64,000 nt of DNA from Bacteroidales bacterium. GTDB taxonomy: Bacteria > Bacteroidota > Bacteroidia > Bacteroidales > F082. The DNA lies in NCBI GenBank assembly GCA_017549805.1, contig JAFYNJ010000009.1, forward strand, positions 157,020 through 221,019. The letters run 5' to 3'. Under the pieces are notes generated by a model. The model was not told the origin of the DNA. It saw only the letters and a program-made list of their open reading frames with translations, and did not search any database. Positions 9,816 to 19,108 of the stretch are shown here, piece by piece (the first letter of the stretch is position 1; every line of letters starts with the position of its first letter). The position numbers and the translations under genes are program-made.

Positions 9816-12800
9816 ATGACTTTCAAAAAGCTGAACAACATCATTGGATGGTTGGTGGGCATTGTTGCCACCGTCGTCTATTTCCTTACCATGGAGCCCA
9901 CTGTGAGTTGGTGGGACTGTGGTGAGTACATATCCACCTCGTTTAAGTTGCAAGTAGGTCACCCTCCTGGGGCCCCCTTGTTCCAGATGATTGCGCGATT
10001 CTTCACGCTGTTTGCTGGTGGCGACGTGACCAAGGCGGCCATGATGGTCAACGGCATGTCTGCCATTTGCAGCGGATTGACGATTACCTTCCTGTTCTGG
10101 AGCATCACGATGATTGCCCGTAAGATTTGGATGAAAGAAGGTGAGGAATCCCCCATGCGCAACAAGGTGGGTGTGTTGGTTGCAGCTGCCATCGGTGCCT
10201 TGGCCTATACCTTCACCGAGTCGTTTTGGTTCAACGCCGTCGAAGGCGAAGTTTATGCCATGTCGTCGTTCTTCACTGCCGTCACTTTCTGGGCCATCCT
10301 GAAATGGGAGCGTGTCGCCGACAAGCCCGACAGCAACCGTTGGATCATCCTGATTGCCTTCCTTATCGGTCTTTCCATCGGTGTCCACCTGCTCAACTTG
10401 CTCTGCATCCCGGCTTTCGTGTATGTGGTTTACTTCAAGAAATGGGAAAAAACCAACTTCAAGGGTTTCTTGGTCGCAGGCTTGGTTTCAGTGGCGCTGC
10501 TGTGGCTCATCAACTCCTTCCTCATCCCGCAAATTGTCAACATGGCGGGTAAGATGGAGCTCTTTTTCGTCAACAGCCTCCACGCACCGTTCAACCTCGG
10601 CACCATCGTCTATTTCGCCATCTTGGTCGGCCTCATTATATGGGGATTGAGTTACACCACCAAGCGCAAGAAGGTCATTGGCAATATCGCCATCCTGTCG
10701 TTCATGTTCATCCTGATTGGCTATTCAACCTTCTTCATGCTTGTGATTCGCGCCAATACCAATACTCCTATTAATGAAAACGAACCCAAGGATGCACTTT
10801 CCATGCTCTCCTACTTGAACCGCGAGCAGTATGGATCGTGGCCCCTACTCTATGGTCCCTATTATAACGCCCCCATCTCCAACGCTTCCGATGGCAAGCC
10901 CATCTATGTCAAGGATAAGAAGGCGCGTCGCTATGTGATCACTGACGACAAGAAGCTCACCCAACCGGAATATCCTTCCGAGATGAAGACCCTGTTCCCC
11001 CGCATGTGGAGCAACCAGGCAAAGCATGTGCAGATGTACGAGTCGTACCGCAAGGACAAGCGCGGCGTGGTACAAGGCAACAAAGTCACCGTGCGATCCA
11101 TCGACGGGACTTCACAAGTCGTCAACAAACCCACTTTCGGACAGAACCTCAAGTTCTTCATCAACTATCAGTGCAACTGGATGTATTGGCGTTATTTCAT
11201 GTGGAATTTCGTCGGTCGCCAAAACGATATCGAGAGCCAGGGAGAACTGGAACATGGCAACTGGATCAGCGGCATCAACTTTATCGACGAGGCGCGTCTC
11301 GGCGACCAGCGCAACATCCCCGACTGCCTGCAGAACCCAGGTCGTACCAAATACTATTTCCTGCCGCTCATTCTCGGCCTTTGCGGCTTGTTCTGGCTGC
11401 TCAAGAAGGACCTGAAATCGAGTTGGATCATCTTCCTGCTCTTCATCATGACGGGTCTTGCCATTGTGGTCTATCTGAACCAGACGCCCTATCAGCCCCG
11501 TGAGCGCGACTATTCCTACGCAGGCTCCTTCTATGCCTTCGCCATCTGGATCGGCCTCGGCGTGCTGGCACTCATCGACTGGATTGAACGTCTTACCAAG
11601 AGCAAGAACCTGGTGACTACCGTGCTGGTCGGCTTGATCTGCCTCATCGCCGTGCCTTGCCTCATGGCCTCACAAGGCTGGGAGGAACATAACCGTCACG
11701 GCAAGACTTCCGCTCGCGACTGGGCCAAGAACTATCTAGCACAGCTGCCGCCCAACTCAGTCATCTTCACCCGCGGCGACAACGACACCTTCCCTTTGTG
11801 GTACATCCAGGAAGTGGAAGGCTTCCGTACCGACGTGCGCGTGGTCAACTACATGCTCTCTTCAGGCTACTGGTATGCCCACCAAATGGGCCGTAAGGTG
11901 TACGATTCCGAGAAGCTATCGCTAACCTTGTCGCCCAGCGAATATGACAACGGCGTCAACGAATCGCTCCGCGTTTTCGAGGAAGAGAACCTCAAGGGCA
12001 AGTATGTGGAACTGAAAGACCTGATTGACTTCATCCACAATCCTAAGGCCGTCAAGTATTACACCAATGGATCCTCCACGCACTATGTCCCTGTCAAAAC
12101 CCTGAAGTTGACAGTTGACAAAGAGGCATGCATCCGTAACGGCGTCGTGCCAGAAAGCATGCAAGACAGGATTGTCGATGAGATCCGCTGGGAAATGAAG
12201 GACTCCTATCTTTACAAGAACGGATTGCTGTTGCTCGACTTCATGGCCAGCAACAACTGGGAACGCCCGGTTTATTTCACTTCGTTCAGCGACATGGCTT
12301 CGGTGCTTGGCATCCAGGAATACCTCCACATGGAAGGTCTCGCCTACCGTTTCATCCCTGTGAAGGCTGAAGACTATTACAAAGGTCTTGGCGGTGTGTA
12401 TCGTGAAGGTTGTTACGACCTATTGGTCAACAAAGCCCAGTGGGGCAACTTGAACCAAGACGGTGTCGTGCCTGACCGCGAGAGCATCCGTAACAGCGAG
12501 TTTGCCCGCCAAGCATACGTCCGCCTTGCCCAGAGCTTGGTGAACCATCAGGAATACGACTCTGCCGTCATCGTCATGGACAAGTTCCAGGAGTTCTTCC
12601 CGAACGAGAAGTTCCCCTACGAGCTTCGCCTGTACCAATTCCCCGAACTGTACTATGTTTGCGGCGCCAACGACAAAGGCGACGACTTCATGCGCAAGCT
12701 GGTTAAAAACTGCTGCGACAAGGTTGACTACTACAGCAACATGAAGCAGCGTTTCGTGGAATACTACGAAGATGAGATTGACGAGCAGCTCAGCATCTTG

Positions 12801-12905
12801 CGACAGATGCAGTTGACTGCGAAACAATACGACCGTACGGAGATGAAAAACCAGCTGGATTCCATCCTATCCGACTATCTGACAAAATTCTATTTGACGG
12901 ATTGA
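9816..12905 (+). CDS. DUF2723 polytopic membrane protein (putative protein O-glycosyltransferase)
   Basis: A 1029-residue protein. The first ~700 residues are membrane-spanning; the N-terminus carries the DUF2723 signature (VSWWDCGEYISTSFKLQ, then GHPPGAPLFQ). Family members resemble PMT/GT-C glycosyltransferases, in which an acidic residue in the first periplasmic loop is catalytic. A soluble C-terminal part with helical repeats (LAQSLVNHQEYDSAVIVMDKF) looks TPR-like. It may glycosylate exported proteins, but donor and acceptor are not evident. The start at 9816 follows the promoter box. It converges on lgt with a 16-bp overlap of coding ends. Confidence 0.85.
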   Translation: MTFKKLNNIIGWLVGIVATVVYFLTMEPTVSWWDCGEYISTSFKLQVGHPPGAPLFQMIARFFTLFAGGDVTKAAMMVNGMSAICSGLTITFLFWSITMIARKIWMKEGEESPMRNKVGVLVAAAIGALAYTFTESFWFNAVEGEVYAMSSFFTAVTFWAILKWERVADKPDSNRWIILIAFLIGLSIGVHLLNLLCIPAFVYVVYFKKWEKTNFKGFLVAGLVSVALLWLINSFLIPQIVNMAGKMELFFVNSLHAPFNLGTIVYFAILVGLIIWGLSYTTKRKKVIGNIAILSFMFILIGYSTFFMLVIRANTNTPINENEPKDALSMLSYLNREQYGSWPLLYGPYYNAPISNASDGKPIYVKDKKARRYVITDDKKLTQPEYPSEMKTLFPRMWSNQAKHVQMYESYRKDKRGVVQGNKVTVRSIDGTSQVVNKPTFGQNLKFFINYQCNWMYWRYFMWNFVGRQNDIESQGELEHGNWISGINFIDEARLGDQRNIPDCLQNPGRTKYYFLPLILGLCGLFWLLKKDLKSSWIIFLLFIMTGLAIVVYLNQTPYQPRERDYSYAGSFYAFAIWIGLGVLALIDWIERLTKSKNLVTTVLVGLICLIAVPCLMASQGWEEHNRHGKTSARDWAKNYLAQLPPNSVIFTRGDNDTFPLWYIQEVEGFRTDVRVVNYMLSSGYWYAHQMGRKVYDSEKLSLTLSPSEYDNGVNESLRVFEEENLKGKYVELKDLIDFIHNPKAVKYYTNGSSTHYVPVKTLKLTVDKEACIRNGVVPESMQDRIVDEIRWEMKDSYLYKNGLLLLDFMASNNWERPVYFTSFSDMASVLGIQEYLHMEGLAYRFIPVKAEDYYKGLGGVYREGCYDLLVNKAQWGNLNQDGVVPDRESIRNSEFARQAYVRLAQSLVNHQEYDSAVIVMDKFQEFFPNEKFPYELRLYQFPELYYVCGANDKGDDFMRKLVKNCCDKVDYYSNMKQRFVEYYEDEIDEQLSILRQMQLTAKQYDRTEMKNQLDSILSDYLTKFYLTD

Positions 12906-13747
12906 CGTCTGAATGACCTTACGATCATCACGATGCCGACAATGACGAAGGGAACGCTGAGCCATTGTCCCATGTCGAATGTCATGTTCTTCTCGAAAGC
13001 CACCTGAACGTTCTTCAGGAACTCGATGCCGATGCGCGAGCCAAAGATGATGACGAGGAAAGTGCCAAACATCAAACCGGGACGCCTGTCGCCCAGGTCA
13101 CGCTTGAAATACATCCACAACAGCAAGACCATGGTTACGAGACAGAAGAAAGCCTCGTAAAGTCCCGTGGGATGGCAAGGCAGCAATTGTCCGTCGGGAC
13201 CGGGAAACTGTTCCTGTCCACGCACAAACACAAAGCCCCAGGGCAGGGTTGTGGGCGTGCCGTAGATCTCAGAGTTGAACACATTGCCCAAGCGGATCAA
13301 GGCACCGACCAGACACACTGGGATGACAATACGATCGAGAATCCAAAGATAGGTGATATACTGTTTTTCGGTTTTCTCCTTCTTGGTGGATTTGTTGAAC
13401 TTGCGCACATAGAGCCACAAGCCGATCAAGATGCCGATGGCACCGCCGTGGCTGGCAAGACCGCCTTCCCATATCTTAAGCATCTCCAATGGCTTGGAAA
13501 GGTAATACTCCGGCTCATAAAACAGGCAATGACCTAGACGGGCTCCGATGACGGTGGATACCAGCATGTAGAGCAGCAACGAGTCCATGGACCATTCGGG
13601 CATTTTCTCGTGCTTATACACCCTACTCATCAAGATATAACCCAACAAGAAACCCACTGCCCAGCAGATGCCGTACCAGCGAACCTGCAACGGGCCCAAC
13701 GAAAAGGCAACAGGATCAACGTTCCAAGTGATGTAGTTCAAAACCAT
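12890..13747 (-). CDS. lgt: Prolipoprotein diacylglyceryl transferase
   Basis: A 285-residue inner-membrane enzyme that transfers diacylglycerol from phosphatidylglycerol to the lipobox cysteine of prolipoproteins. It has about seven membrane segments, the N-terminal RWYGICWAVGFLLGY motif, the SHGGAIGILIG stretch and the RLGNVFNSEIYGTP signature. Length is typical. A promoter box lies 17 bp upstream. Several putative lipoproteins in this window (GH2 enzyme, lipocalin-like and 168-residue proteins) would be its substrates. Confidence 0.96.
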   Translation of the reverse strand: MVLNYITWNVDPVAFSLGPLQVRWYGICWAVGFLLGYILMSRVYKHEKMPEWSMDSLLLYMLVSTVIGARLGHCLFYEPEYYLSKPLEMLKIWEGGLASHGGAIGILIGLWLYVRKFNKSTKKEKTEKQYITYLWILDRIVIPVCLVGALIRLGNVFNSEIYGTPTTLPWGFVFVRGQEQFPGPDGQLLPCHPTGLYEAFFCLVTMVLLLWMYFKRDLGDRRPGLMFGTFLVIIFGSRIGIEFLKNVQVAFEKNMTFDMGQWLSVPFVIVGIVMIVRSFRRQSVK

Positions 13748-13763
13748 ACTCGCAAAATTTTTG

Positions 13764-13771
13764 CAAAGATA
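13764..13771 (-). promoter_or_regulatory. -7 promoter box for lgt
   Basis: TATCTTTG on the minus strand ends 17 bp before the lgt start, implying a very short leader. Confidence 0.6.
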
Positions 13772-13780
13772 GTTTTTTTT

Positions 13781-13815
13781 AGGAGACAGGAGTCAGAAGT
13801 CGGAAGTCAGAAACT
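13781..13815. repeat. Degenerate heptad array (AGRAGTC units)
   Basis: Five 7-bp units on the top strand: AGGAGAC, AGGAGTC, AGAAGTC, GGAAGTC and AGAAACT. The array overlaps the stop codon of the anti-sigma gene and fills the gap towards the lgt promoter. It belongs to the set of junction arrays described in the findings. Confidence 0.75.
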
Positions 13816-14574
13816 TTTTTGCTTGATAGTAGAGAAACCATCTGAAACTGATTCATTCAGTTGGGCGAGCTCAACCTTTACAGATCGCCAGCTCTCTTTC
13901 AACATGCCTCCAAAACTGTCGAATTGTCCGTCGGTCATCACAAGGAAACCCCTTCGAAGTAACGACAGTTCCCTATCATCCATATCTGGTTGTTGATAAG
14001 CCATGAACTCCGGTTCACTTATATCAGATGCCATAAGAACGGATGGGAAAAACTGGGACGAAAGACTTGAGACTCCCTTGGGCTGCAATTCCGCCAACAG
14101 CGGCACTTCCACCATCTCGGATGCCCTAGTGCTCACTGAAACCTTAGGATCTTGGGATTGTTTTGGGGCAGGTTTGGTTTGCTTCGGAACGATGAAACGT
14201 GCTTGGCTTTCCGCCAGGAGCATGGGTTCCTCAACCACCTCCTGGGCACCGATCGGCTTCAGTTCTGCTGTCATCTCCAGATCCCGTAATCTCGATCCCG
14301 GTTTCCAAACCAAGACGAACAGCAAGGCAACAGCCGCTGCTGCCGAGGCAATCTTGACAAACATGGGAATCACCTTGGGCTTGTGTTTAAGCGTTTCCTT
14401 GTTCTCAAAAACGACGGCAGGTGCCGTGAGTTGAGGCATCTCTTCGGTAAGCTCCGTCCAATCCAAGCCTTGGGCTTCCACGAAAGCCTTGAGCTGCGCC
14501 GTTTCTTCAGCGTTCAGATTCCCATCCAAATAGTCGAGGAGATAGGCTTCGTAATTGTCGATGTTGATGTTCAT
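13807..14574 (-). CDS. Putative anti-sigma factor, single-pass membrane protein
   Basis: A 255-residue protein overlapping the ECF sigma gene by 4 bp (ATGA). Its N-terminal ~60 residues (YEAYLLDYLDGNLNAEE...) resemble the cytoplasmic part of Bacteroidetes anti-sigma factors. One membrane segment follows (around residues 72-90: IASAAAAVALLFVLVW), then a poorly conserved outer part. No zinc-binding HxxxCxxC motif is seen. The role is inferred from the overlap and topology. Confidence 0.7.
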   Translation of the reverse strand: MNINIDNYEAYLLDYLDGNLNAEETAQLKAFVEAQGLDWTELTEEMPQLTAPAVVFENKETLKHKPKVIPMFVKIASAAAAVALLFVLVWKPGSRLRDLEMTAELKPIGAQEVVEEPMLLAESQARFIVPKQTKPAPKQSQDPKVSVSTRASEMVEVPLLAELQPKGVSSLSSQFFPSVLMASDISEPEFMAYQQPDMDDRELSLLRRGFLVMTDGQFDSFGGMLKESWRSVKVELAQLNESVSDGFSTIKQKSF

Positions 14575-15071
14575 GACTCGAGATCTATGAGATTGTTGAT
14601 GTTCTTGATGATGTTTTTAATCGCGGTGCGTGCGCGGAAGATGTTCACCTTGACTTGCGATTCGCTTTGTCCGGTGATTTGGCCGATTTCCTGATAGCTG
14701 TAGCCCTCATAGTCGCGCAGCGTCAAGGCGATGCGCTGCATTTCGGGCAGGGTGGCCAAAGCCTTTCCGAGAATTTCGTTGACATCGGGATAAGGCATGT
14801 GGGCGTTGTCGTCGGCCAGCGGAAGACGCTCATCCATTTCAGTGACCAGGGATTGTTTCCTGAACCGGTCGATCATGGCATGATGCGCTGTAGTGAAGAG
14901 ATAGGATTTTGCCTTGTCAAACTCCACCGAATCGAGTCTCTCCCACACCTTGGCGAAGCTGTCCTGAACAACATCTTCGGCCTCCTCGCGGTTGCGCAAG
15001 GAGGCCAGAGCGAAGCGGAACAGCCCGTCGGCGTATTGATCTACGCAAGTGTTATATTGGGAGCGTGTCAC
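14571..15071 (-). CDS. ECF-type RNA polymerase sigma factor
   Basis: A 166-residue sigma-70 family protein with region 2 (LFRFALASLRNREEAEDVVQDSFAKVW) and region 4 (LPEMQRIALTLRDYEGYSYQEIGQ followed by VKVNIFRAR). Length and lack of region 3 fit extracytoplasmic-function sigma factors. It lies 17 bp after the GIN/barrel gene and overlaps the anti-sigma gene, so the three are probably co-transcribed. Confidence 0.92.
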   Translation of the reverse strand: MTRSQYNTCVDQYADGLFRFALASLRNREEAEDVVQDSFAKVWERLDSVEFDKAKSYLFTTAHHAMIDRFRKQSLVTEMDERLPLADDNAHMPYPDVNEILGKALATLPEMQRIALTLRDYEGYSYQEIGQITGQSESQVKVNIFRARTAIKNIIKNINNLIDLES

Positions 15072-15088
15072 AAATACGGTTCTTTCTA

Positions 15089-16492
15089 TTAGAACAACAG
15101 GGTGAATCCTACATTGAAGGTATGTGTAGAGGGTCCTTTGCCTTCGACAAACAAGGGAAGCAAGTTGTAACTGGCGAAGAAGCCCATGTCGCTACCGCCG
15201 GCACGCAAGGTGGCATCCAGCTTGAGAAGGTTCGAGTAATAGTCGCCATGCGACTTTTCCTTATATTTGTCCATGAACTTGATCTTCATCCAGGTGTCCA
15301 CCTTGATGCCGCCAGTGACACCCGCTGCGATGAAGAACCCACGGGTCGGTCTGACTTCAATCATCAAAGGAGCTTGGATGTAGAGCATGCCGAGCTTGCT
15401 TTTCTTCAGTTTGCCCTCCACGCTCTCGTCGATCAATTCATATTCCAAGTGTTCGTCGCCTTTGTAAAGCCACACTGGGTTGTCGAAGCTGTAGTTGTTC
15501 CATCCCAAACCGATACCGGTGTAAAGACCTGCATCATGGTTGCGATTGAAGGCGATGCCCACATCGGCGATGTTGAAGTTGAACACCCAGCTTCTCAAGG
15601 GACGCAGCTCCAAATAGTTGAAGTCCGCTTTGGCCAGTTCGTTGCCAAGGAGCATGTTCAGTCCCATGTCGATGCCACCCCAGTGGGGATCAAAGAGCAA
15701 GGATCTCTGTTGAGGTTTCTCGGCTGGTTTCTGCCCTGGGAAGTGATCACCCGGTTTTTTCTCCGGGGCGGGACCATCATGACGGTCACGAGGAGCCCGG
15801 CCTTCCATCTGGCGTTCCACCTGTTCGCCCCATTCTTCCATGTGGCGACCCCATTCTTCCATGCCTTCGCCCCAACGTTCCATGTCGCTGGCGAAGCTAT
15901 CCCAATCGACCGAGTCAGCAAGACGTTCCAAGTTGACACCCAGTTCGGCAAGCAGATCAGAGAGACCGGCCAAGTTGGGGACGGCACGTTTGCCACCCAA
16001 CCTGACGTGCGGAACTTCCAATCGCTTGGTGTTCACGTCGCCCGAACCATTGTTCTCCACATAGAGGTTGTAACACTTGCCACGCAACACCAGGTCACCG
16101 CTGCCGTTCATATAGGCATTCACGTTGTCGTAGTTCAAGTCCAGCTTAGTATCGCCGGAGCTGTTGAAAACCACGTCAAGGTCTTTTCCGTGAAGCGGCC
16201 CAGAGGTAATCACGTCGCCACTGGAGTTGACGATCAGGTGCTCCAGACCTGCCATGATCACATAGTAGTCGTCACTTCCATTAACGACAAGCACACTGTC
16301 TTCAATAAGACAATCCTTGTTTGATTCATAAATACGATTGTACTCGTTGGTAACATCTTGCCTTAGAGAAATGTCGCCTGAACTATTGACAATCAGGGTA
16401 TTGACTTCCTTATTGGTTCGGATTTGGTCTTTTTGCGCCATAGCGACTCCCATGATCAGAAGTGCGAGCGCGGTGAATAATAGCTTTTTCAT
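15089..16492 (-). CDS. Exported protein with GIN-like N-terminal domain and C-terminal outer-membrane barrel
   Basis: A 467-residue protein with a signal peptide (MKKLLFTALALLIMGVAMAQ). Residues ~25-165 contain repeated NSSGD / NGSGD motifs (LIVNSSGDI, LIVNSSGDV, FNSSGDTKLDL, NGSGDLVL, NNGSGDV), typical of the DUF2807/GIN beta-helical domain. A low-complexity linker rich in E, W and M follows (repeats of MEEWG), then an outer-membrane-protein-type domain ending in FNVGFTLLF with a terminal Phe. It precedes the ECF sigma and anti-sigma genes, so it may belong to the same envelope-signalling unit or be their target. Confidence 0.75.
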   Translation of the reverse strand: MKKLLFTALALLIMGVAMAQKDQIRTNKEVNTLIVNSSGDISLRQDVTNEYNRIYESNKDCLIEDSVLVVNGSDDYYVIMAGLEHLIVNSSGDVITSGPLHGKDLDVVFNSSGDTKLDLNYDNVNAYMNGSGDLVLRGKCYNLYVENNGSGDVNTKRLEVPHVRLGGKRAVPNLAGLSDLLAELGVNLERLADSVDWDSFASDMERWGEGMEEWGRHMEEWGEQVERQMEGRAPRDRHDGPAPEKKPGDHFPGQKPAEKPQQRSLLFDPHWGGIDMGLNMLLGNELAKADFNYLELRPLRSWVFNFNIADVGIAFNRNHDAGLYTGIGLGWNNYSFDNPVWLYKGDEHLEYELIDESVEGKLKKSKLGMLYIQAPLMIEVRPTRGFFIAAGVTGGIKVDTWMKIKFMDKYKEKSHGDYYSNLLKLDATLRAGGSDMGFFASYNLLPLFVEGKGPSTHTFNVGFTLLF

Positions 16493-16493
16493 T

Positions 16494-16530
16494 GTTGAAT
16501 TGTTTATTTGTTGATTTGTTTCTTATTGTT
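16494..16530. repeat. Degenerate octad array before the GIN/barrel gene
   Basis: Top-strand units GTTGAATT, GTTTATTT and GTTGATTT, then a decayed unit, start 1 bp outside the start codon at 16490-16492. On the sense strand the units read AACAAAT-like. Confidence 0.55.
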
Positions 16531-16570
16531 CTCCGAAAAACAACTATAAGACGAATCAACATGAAAAAAG

Positions 16571-19108
16571 TTACAAACTGCGAGCAGAAAAAACGAATAT
16601 TTTTTCTGGAAGGACCGGTGTGAAGGTAACACGGCGGGTTTGGCCTGCTTCCAAATCAAAGCAATTATCGGAGAAAACGCCGTAACCGCCTGTACTAACC
16701 ACCTGAACATCCTTGGCGAAGACATCCGATTTCACATCGACTTGGATGACATCCCCTTCTTTCTGTATGGAGAGATCCAGCTTGGCTTCGGGTAGTTGCA
16801 GGTGTTTTGGATAGACCAGATAGCAAAAACGCTCGGCGAGCAATGTCTCCGACTCCATCAGCTCAAGTTTCAGGTAAACCTTCTTAAGGTCCACATTCCT
16901 CAAGCATTCACTCAAGCCTTCCACATAGTATTTTCTGTTTTTGTTGGCGCCCAGCTCGACCTTCACAGTCTGTTCAAACAAGGTTTGTCCATCGAAGTCT
17001 TTCACGGAAACCAACAACATCCCATCGATACCGCGAAGCATATCGGAGGTCACAAATACTTGGTTGTCGTTCCGGTCAAAAGAAAGCAACACGGGGGCGT
17101 AGAGTGTCTTCAATTGATCATAAAAGACTTTGGGAGTGCCATTATAGTCGATGGCCGACCAGGATGTAACAGGCCAGGCATCGTTGAGCTGCCAAAAGAG
17201 TGTGCCCATGTTGTAAGGCTTGGCGGTGCGATGTGCCTCTATGGCGATCTCCATGCCATAGGCTTGGGAACGTTGGCTCAGATTGACATATTCCTCAAAG
17301 GTATGTGCTTTCGGAAAGTAACGTTCGATGAAATCGTTGATCTGTCGGGTGCCACGGGCGTGTTTCTGATGTGCCGCCAAGAAGGCGTTCTTTTTTATCA
17401 TCGAATACAGGTCGTCACCCTCATAGTCGCACAATGCCTTGAACTCGGCATTGTCGCCGGCTGCCGCTTTCAATGTGTTGATGTCGGGATACGACTGGTA
17501 GCCGTATTCGCTATTGAAGCGTCCCACTTTCTCGCGATAGGCCTCGTAAGGCTGTTCGCCCCACCACACGCCCCAGTAGTGCACATCGCCTTGGGTCAGG
17601 CTCTCGGGTCTTCCCCAACCTTTCGAAGGCGAGCTAGGCCAATAGGGACGGGTGCCGTCATAGAGATCGACCACCATCGGCAGGATCTGTTCGAAGAGTC
17701 GGTCATAGCCAGCCTTGATGGCTTGGTCGTCCTCCGCCGACCAGCCCAACGACTGTTGCCAGCCCCAGTTGTAATAGCCTTCGGAGATCTCGTTGCCACC
17801 ACACCATAACGCTAACGACGGATGCGAAGCCAAGCGTTTCACCTGTTCCAAGGCCTCCAACTTGGCATTGTCGAGGAAAGCCTCGTCGTAAGGATACATC
17901 GTGCCTGCATACATGAAGTCCTCCCAGACCAGGATGCCGAGCGAGTCGCAGATGTTGAAGAAGTCATCAGACGGATAGATGCCGCCGCCCCAGACACGCA
18001 GCATGTTGAAGTGAGCGTCTTTGGCCAAATGGAGCAGCTTCAGGGTATTGTTGTGGTCGATCCAGGTCTCGATCATCTCTTCAGGAACATAGTTGGCTCC
18101 CTTGGCATAGAACGGTTCGCCATTCACCTTGAAATAGAATGAGGACCCAACTTCATCCAGTTCCTGCACCAGCTGAACGGTCTTGATGCCTGTACGGACC
18201 ATCTTGGAATCAAGTAGCTTGTCCTTGTCTTTCAGCACGACTTCGAAATCGTAGAGCGGTTGCTCCCCCATCTCGTTGGGCCACCACAAACGCGGGTTAT
18301 CGACAATGAAATCGAACAGCTTGTGCTGGTCGCCTTTCTCCATTTGGAACGGGAAGCTTTGGAACAGTTCCCCGTTGGTCTTGATCTCAGCGACCATCTC
18401 GCCCGAAGCGGTACTCTCGACATCGATATGAAGGGTCAGAACGGCTTTTTCTTCCGACACCTCTTTAGAAACGATATAAGCGTTTTCAAGCCTGGCATCC
18501 GACCAGCCGACGAGCTTGACGGGCTTCCAGATGCCTACATTCTTGTATTTCGGGGCCCAGTCCCAGCCATGCTGATAGGGTGCCTTGCGTGTGACAGCGT
18601 ATTTCTCGGGGAGGCGTGGCCGTTGTTGGTCATAGAGCGCCTGTTGAAGGCTATCGTACCGGGGAAAACTGACCACGAGCACGTTATCCTTGGCCTTTAA
18701 GAGTTGTTTTACATCTGCCTTCCAGGTTCGGAACTGATTATTGGCATCAAAAAGCTTCTCCCCGTTCAAAGTCACCGAAGCGTAGGTGTCGATGCCTTCG
18801 AACACCAGCTCAACAGCGTCTTGTCCGAGCATGTTGCTTTTGACATTGAAATGCGTGGTGTAGGTCCAAGGATGGTCGGAGATCCACAGCAGCTCGTCTT
18901 CGACAGTACCGCTGTAGGGATCCGGAATGTACCTTGCGTTAAAGAGGGTTTGCTGCACTACGGAAGGGACCGTGAAATGCCGAAGGGTGTCCAAGGTGTC
19001 GCTTGCCAGCGTCCAACCACGATCAAGGTATTGTTCGAAAATGTAATTGCGATTCGTGCAGGATGCCAGAGCGATGAAGACGGCGAAGAATAAGGCGATT
19101 CGTTTCAT
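16571..19108 (-). CDS. Lipoprotein GH2 beta-mannosidase
   Basis: An 845-residue glycoside hydrolase of family 2. The N-terminal lipoprotein signal ends with lipobox LASC, so it should be membrane-anchored. The sugar-binding N-terminal domain (TTHFNV, VELVFEGIDTYASVTLNG) and immunoglobulin-like domain are followed by the catalytic barrel, with the acid/base in WCGGNE and the probable nucleophile in FNSEYGYQSYP. WKPVKLVGW and FNMLRVWGGGIYPSDDFF are typical of beta-mannosidases. It would release mannose from beta-mannosides or N-glycan cores. Its start shares a base with the cutC stop (TAATG), so the two form an operon. Confidence 0.9.
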   Translation of the reverse strand: MKRIALFFAVFIALASCTNRNYIFEQYLDRGWTLASDTLDTLRHFTVPSVVQQTLFNARYIPDPYSGTVEDELLWISDHPWTYTTHFNVKSNMLGQDAVELVFEGIDTYASVTLNGEKLFDANNQFRTWKADVKQLLKAKDNVLVVSFPRYDSLQQALYDQQRPRLPEKYAVTRKAPYQHGWDWAPKYKNVGIWKPVKLVGWSDARLENAYIVSKEVSEEKAVLTLHIDVESTASGEMVAEIKTNGELFQSFPFQMEKGDQHKLFDFIVDNPRLWWPNEMGEQPLYDFEVVLKDKDKLLDSKMVRTGIKTVQLVQELDEVGSSFYFKVNGEPFYAKGANYVPEEMIETWIDHNNTLKLLHLAKDAHFNMLRVWGGGIYPSDDFFNICDSLGILVWEDFMYAGTMYPYDEAFLDNAKLEALEQVKRLASHPSLALWCGGNEISEGYYNWGWQQSLGWSAEDDQAIKAGYDRLFEQILPMVVDLYDGTRPYWPSSPSKGWGRPESLTQGDVHYWGVWWGEQPYEAYREKVGRFNSEYGYQSYPDINTLKAAAGDNAEFKALCDYEGDDLYSMIKKNAFLAAHQKHARGTRQINDFIERYFPKAHTFEEYVNLSQRSQAYGMEIAIEAHRTAKPYNMGTLFWQLNDAWPVTSWSAIDYNGTPKVFYDQLKTLYAPVLLSFDRNDNQVFVTSDMLRGIDGMLLVSVKDFDGQTLFEQTVKVELGANKNRKYYVEGLSECLRNVDLKKVYLKLELMESETLLAERFCYLVYPKHLQLPEAKLDLSIQKEGDVIQVDVKSDVFAKDVQVVSTGGYGVFSDNCFDLEAGQTRRVTFTPVLPEKIFVFSARSL

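Noticed and set aside
14909-16324. 471-codon plus-strand frame opposite the sigma and GIN/barrel genes
   Set aside because: It crosses two genes supported by clear motifs and has no recognisable domain.
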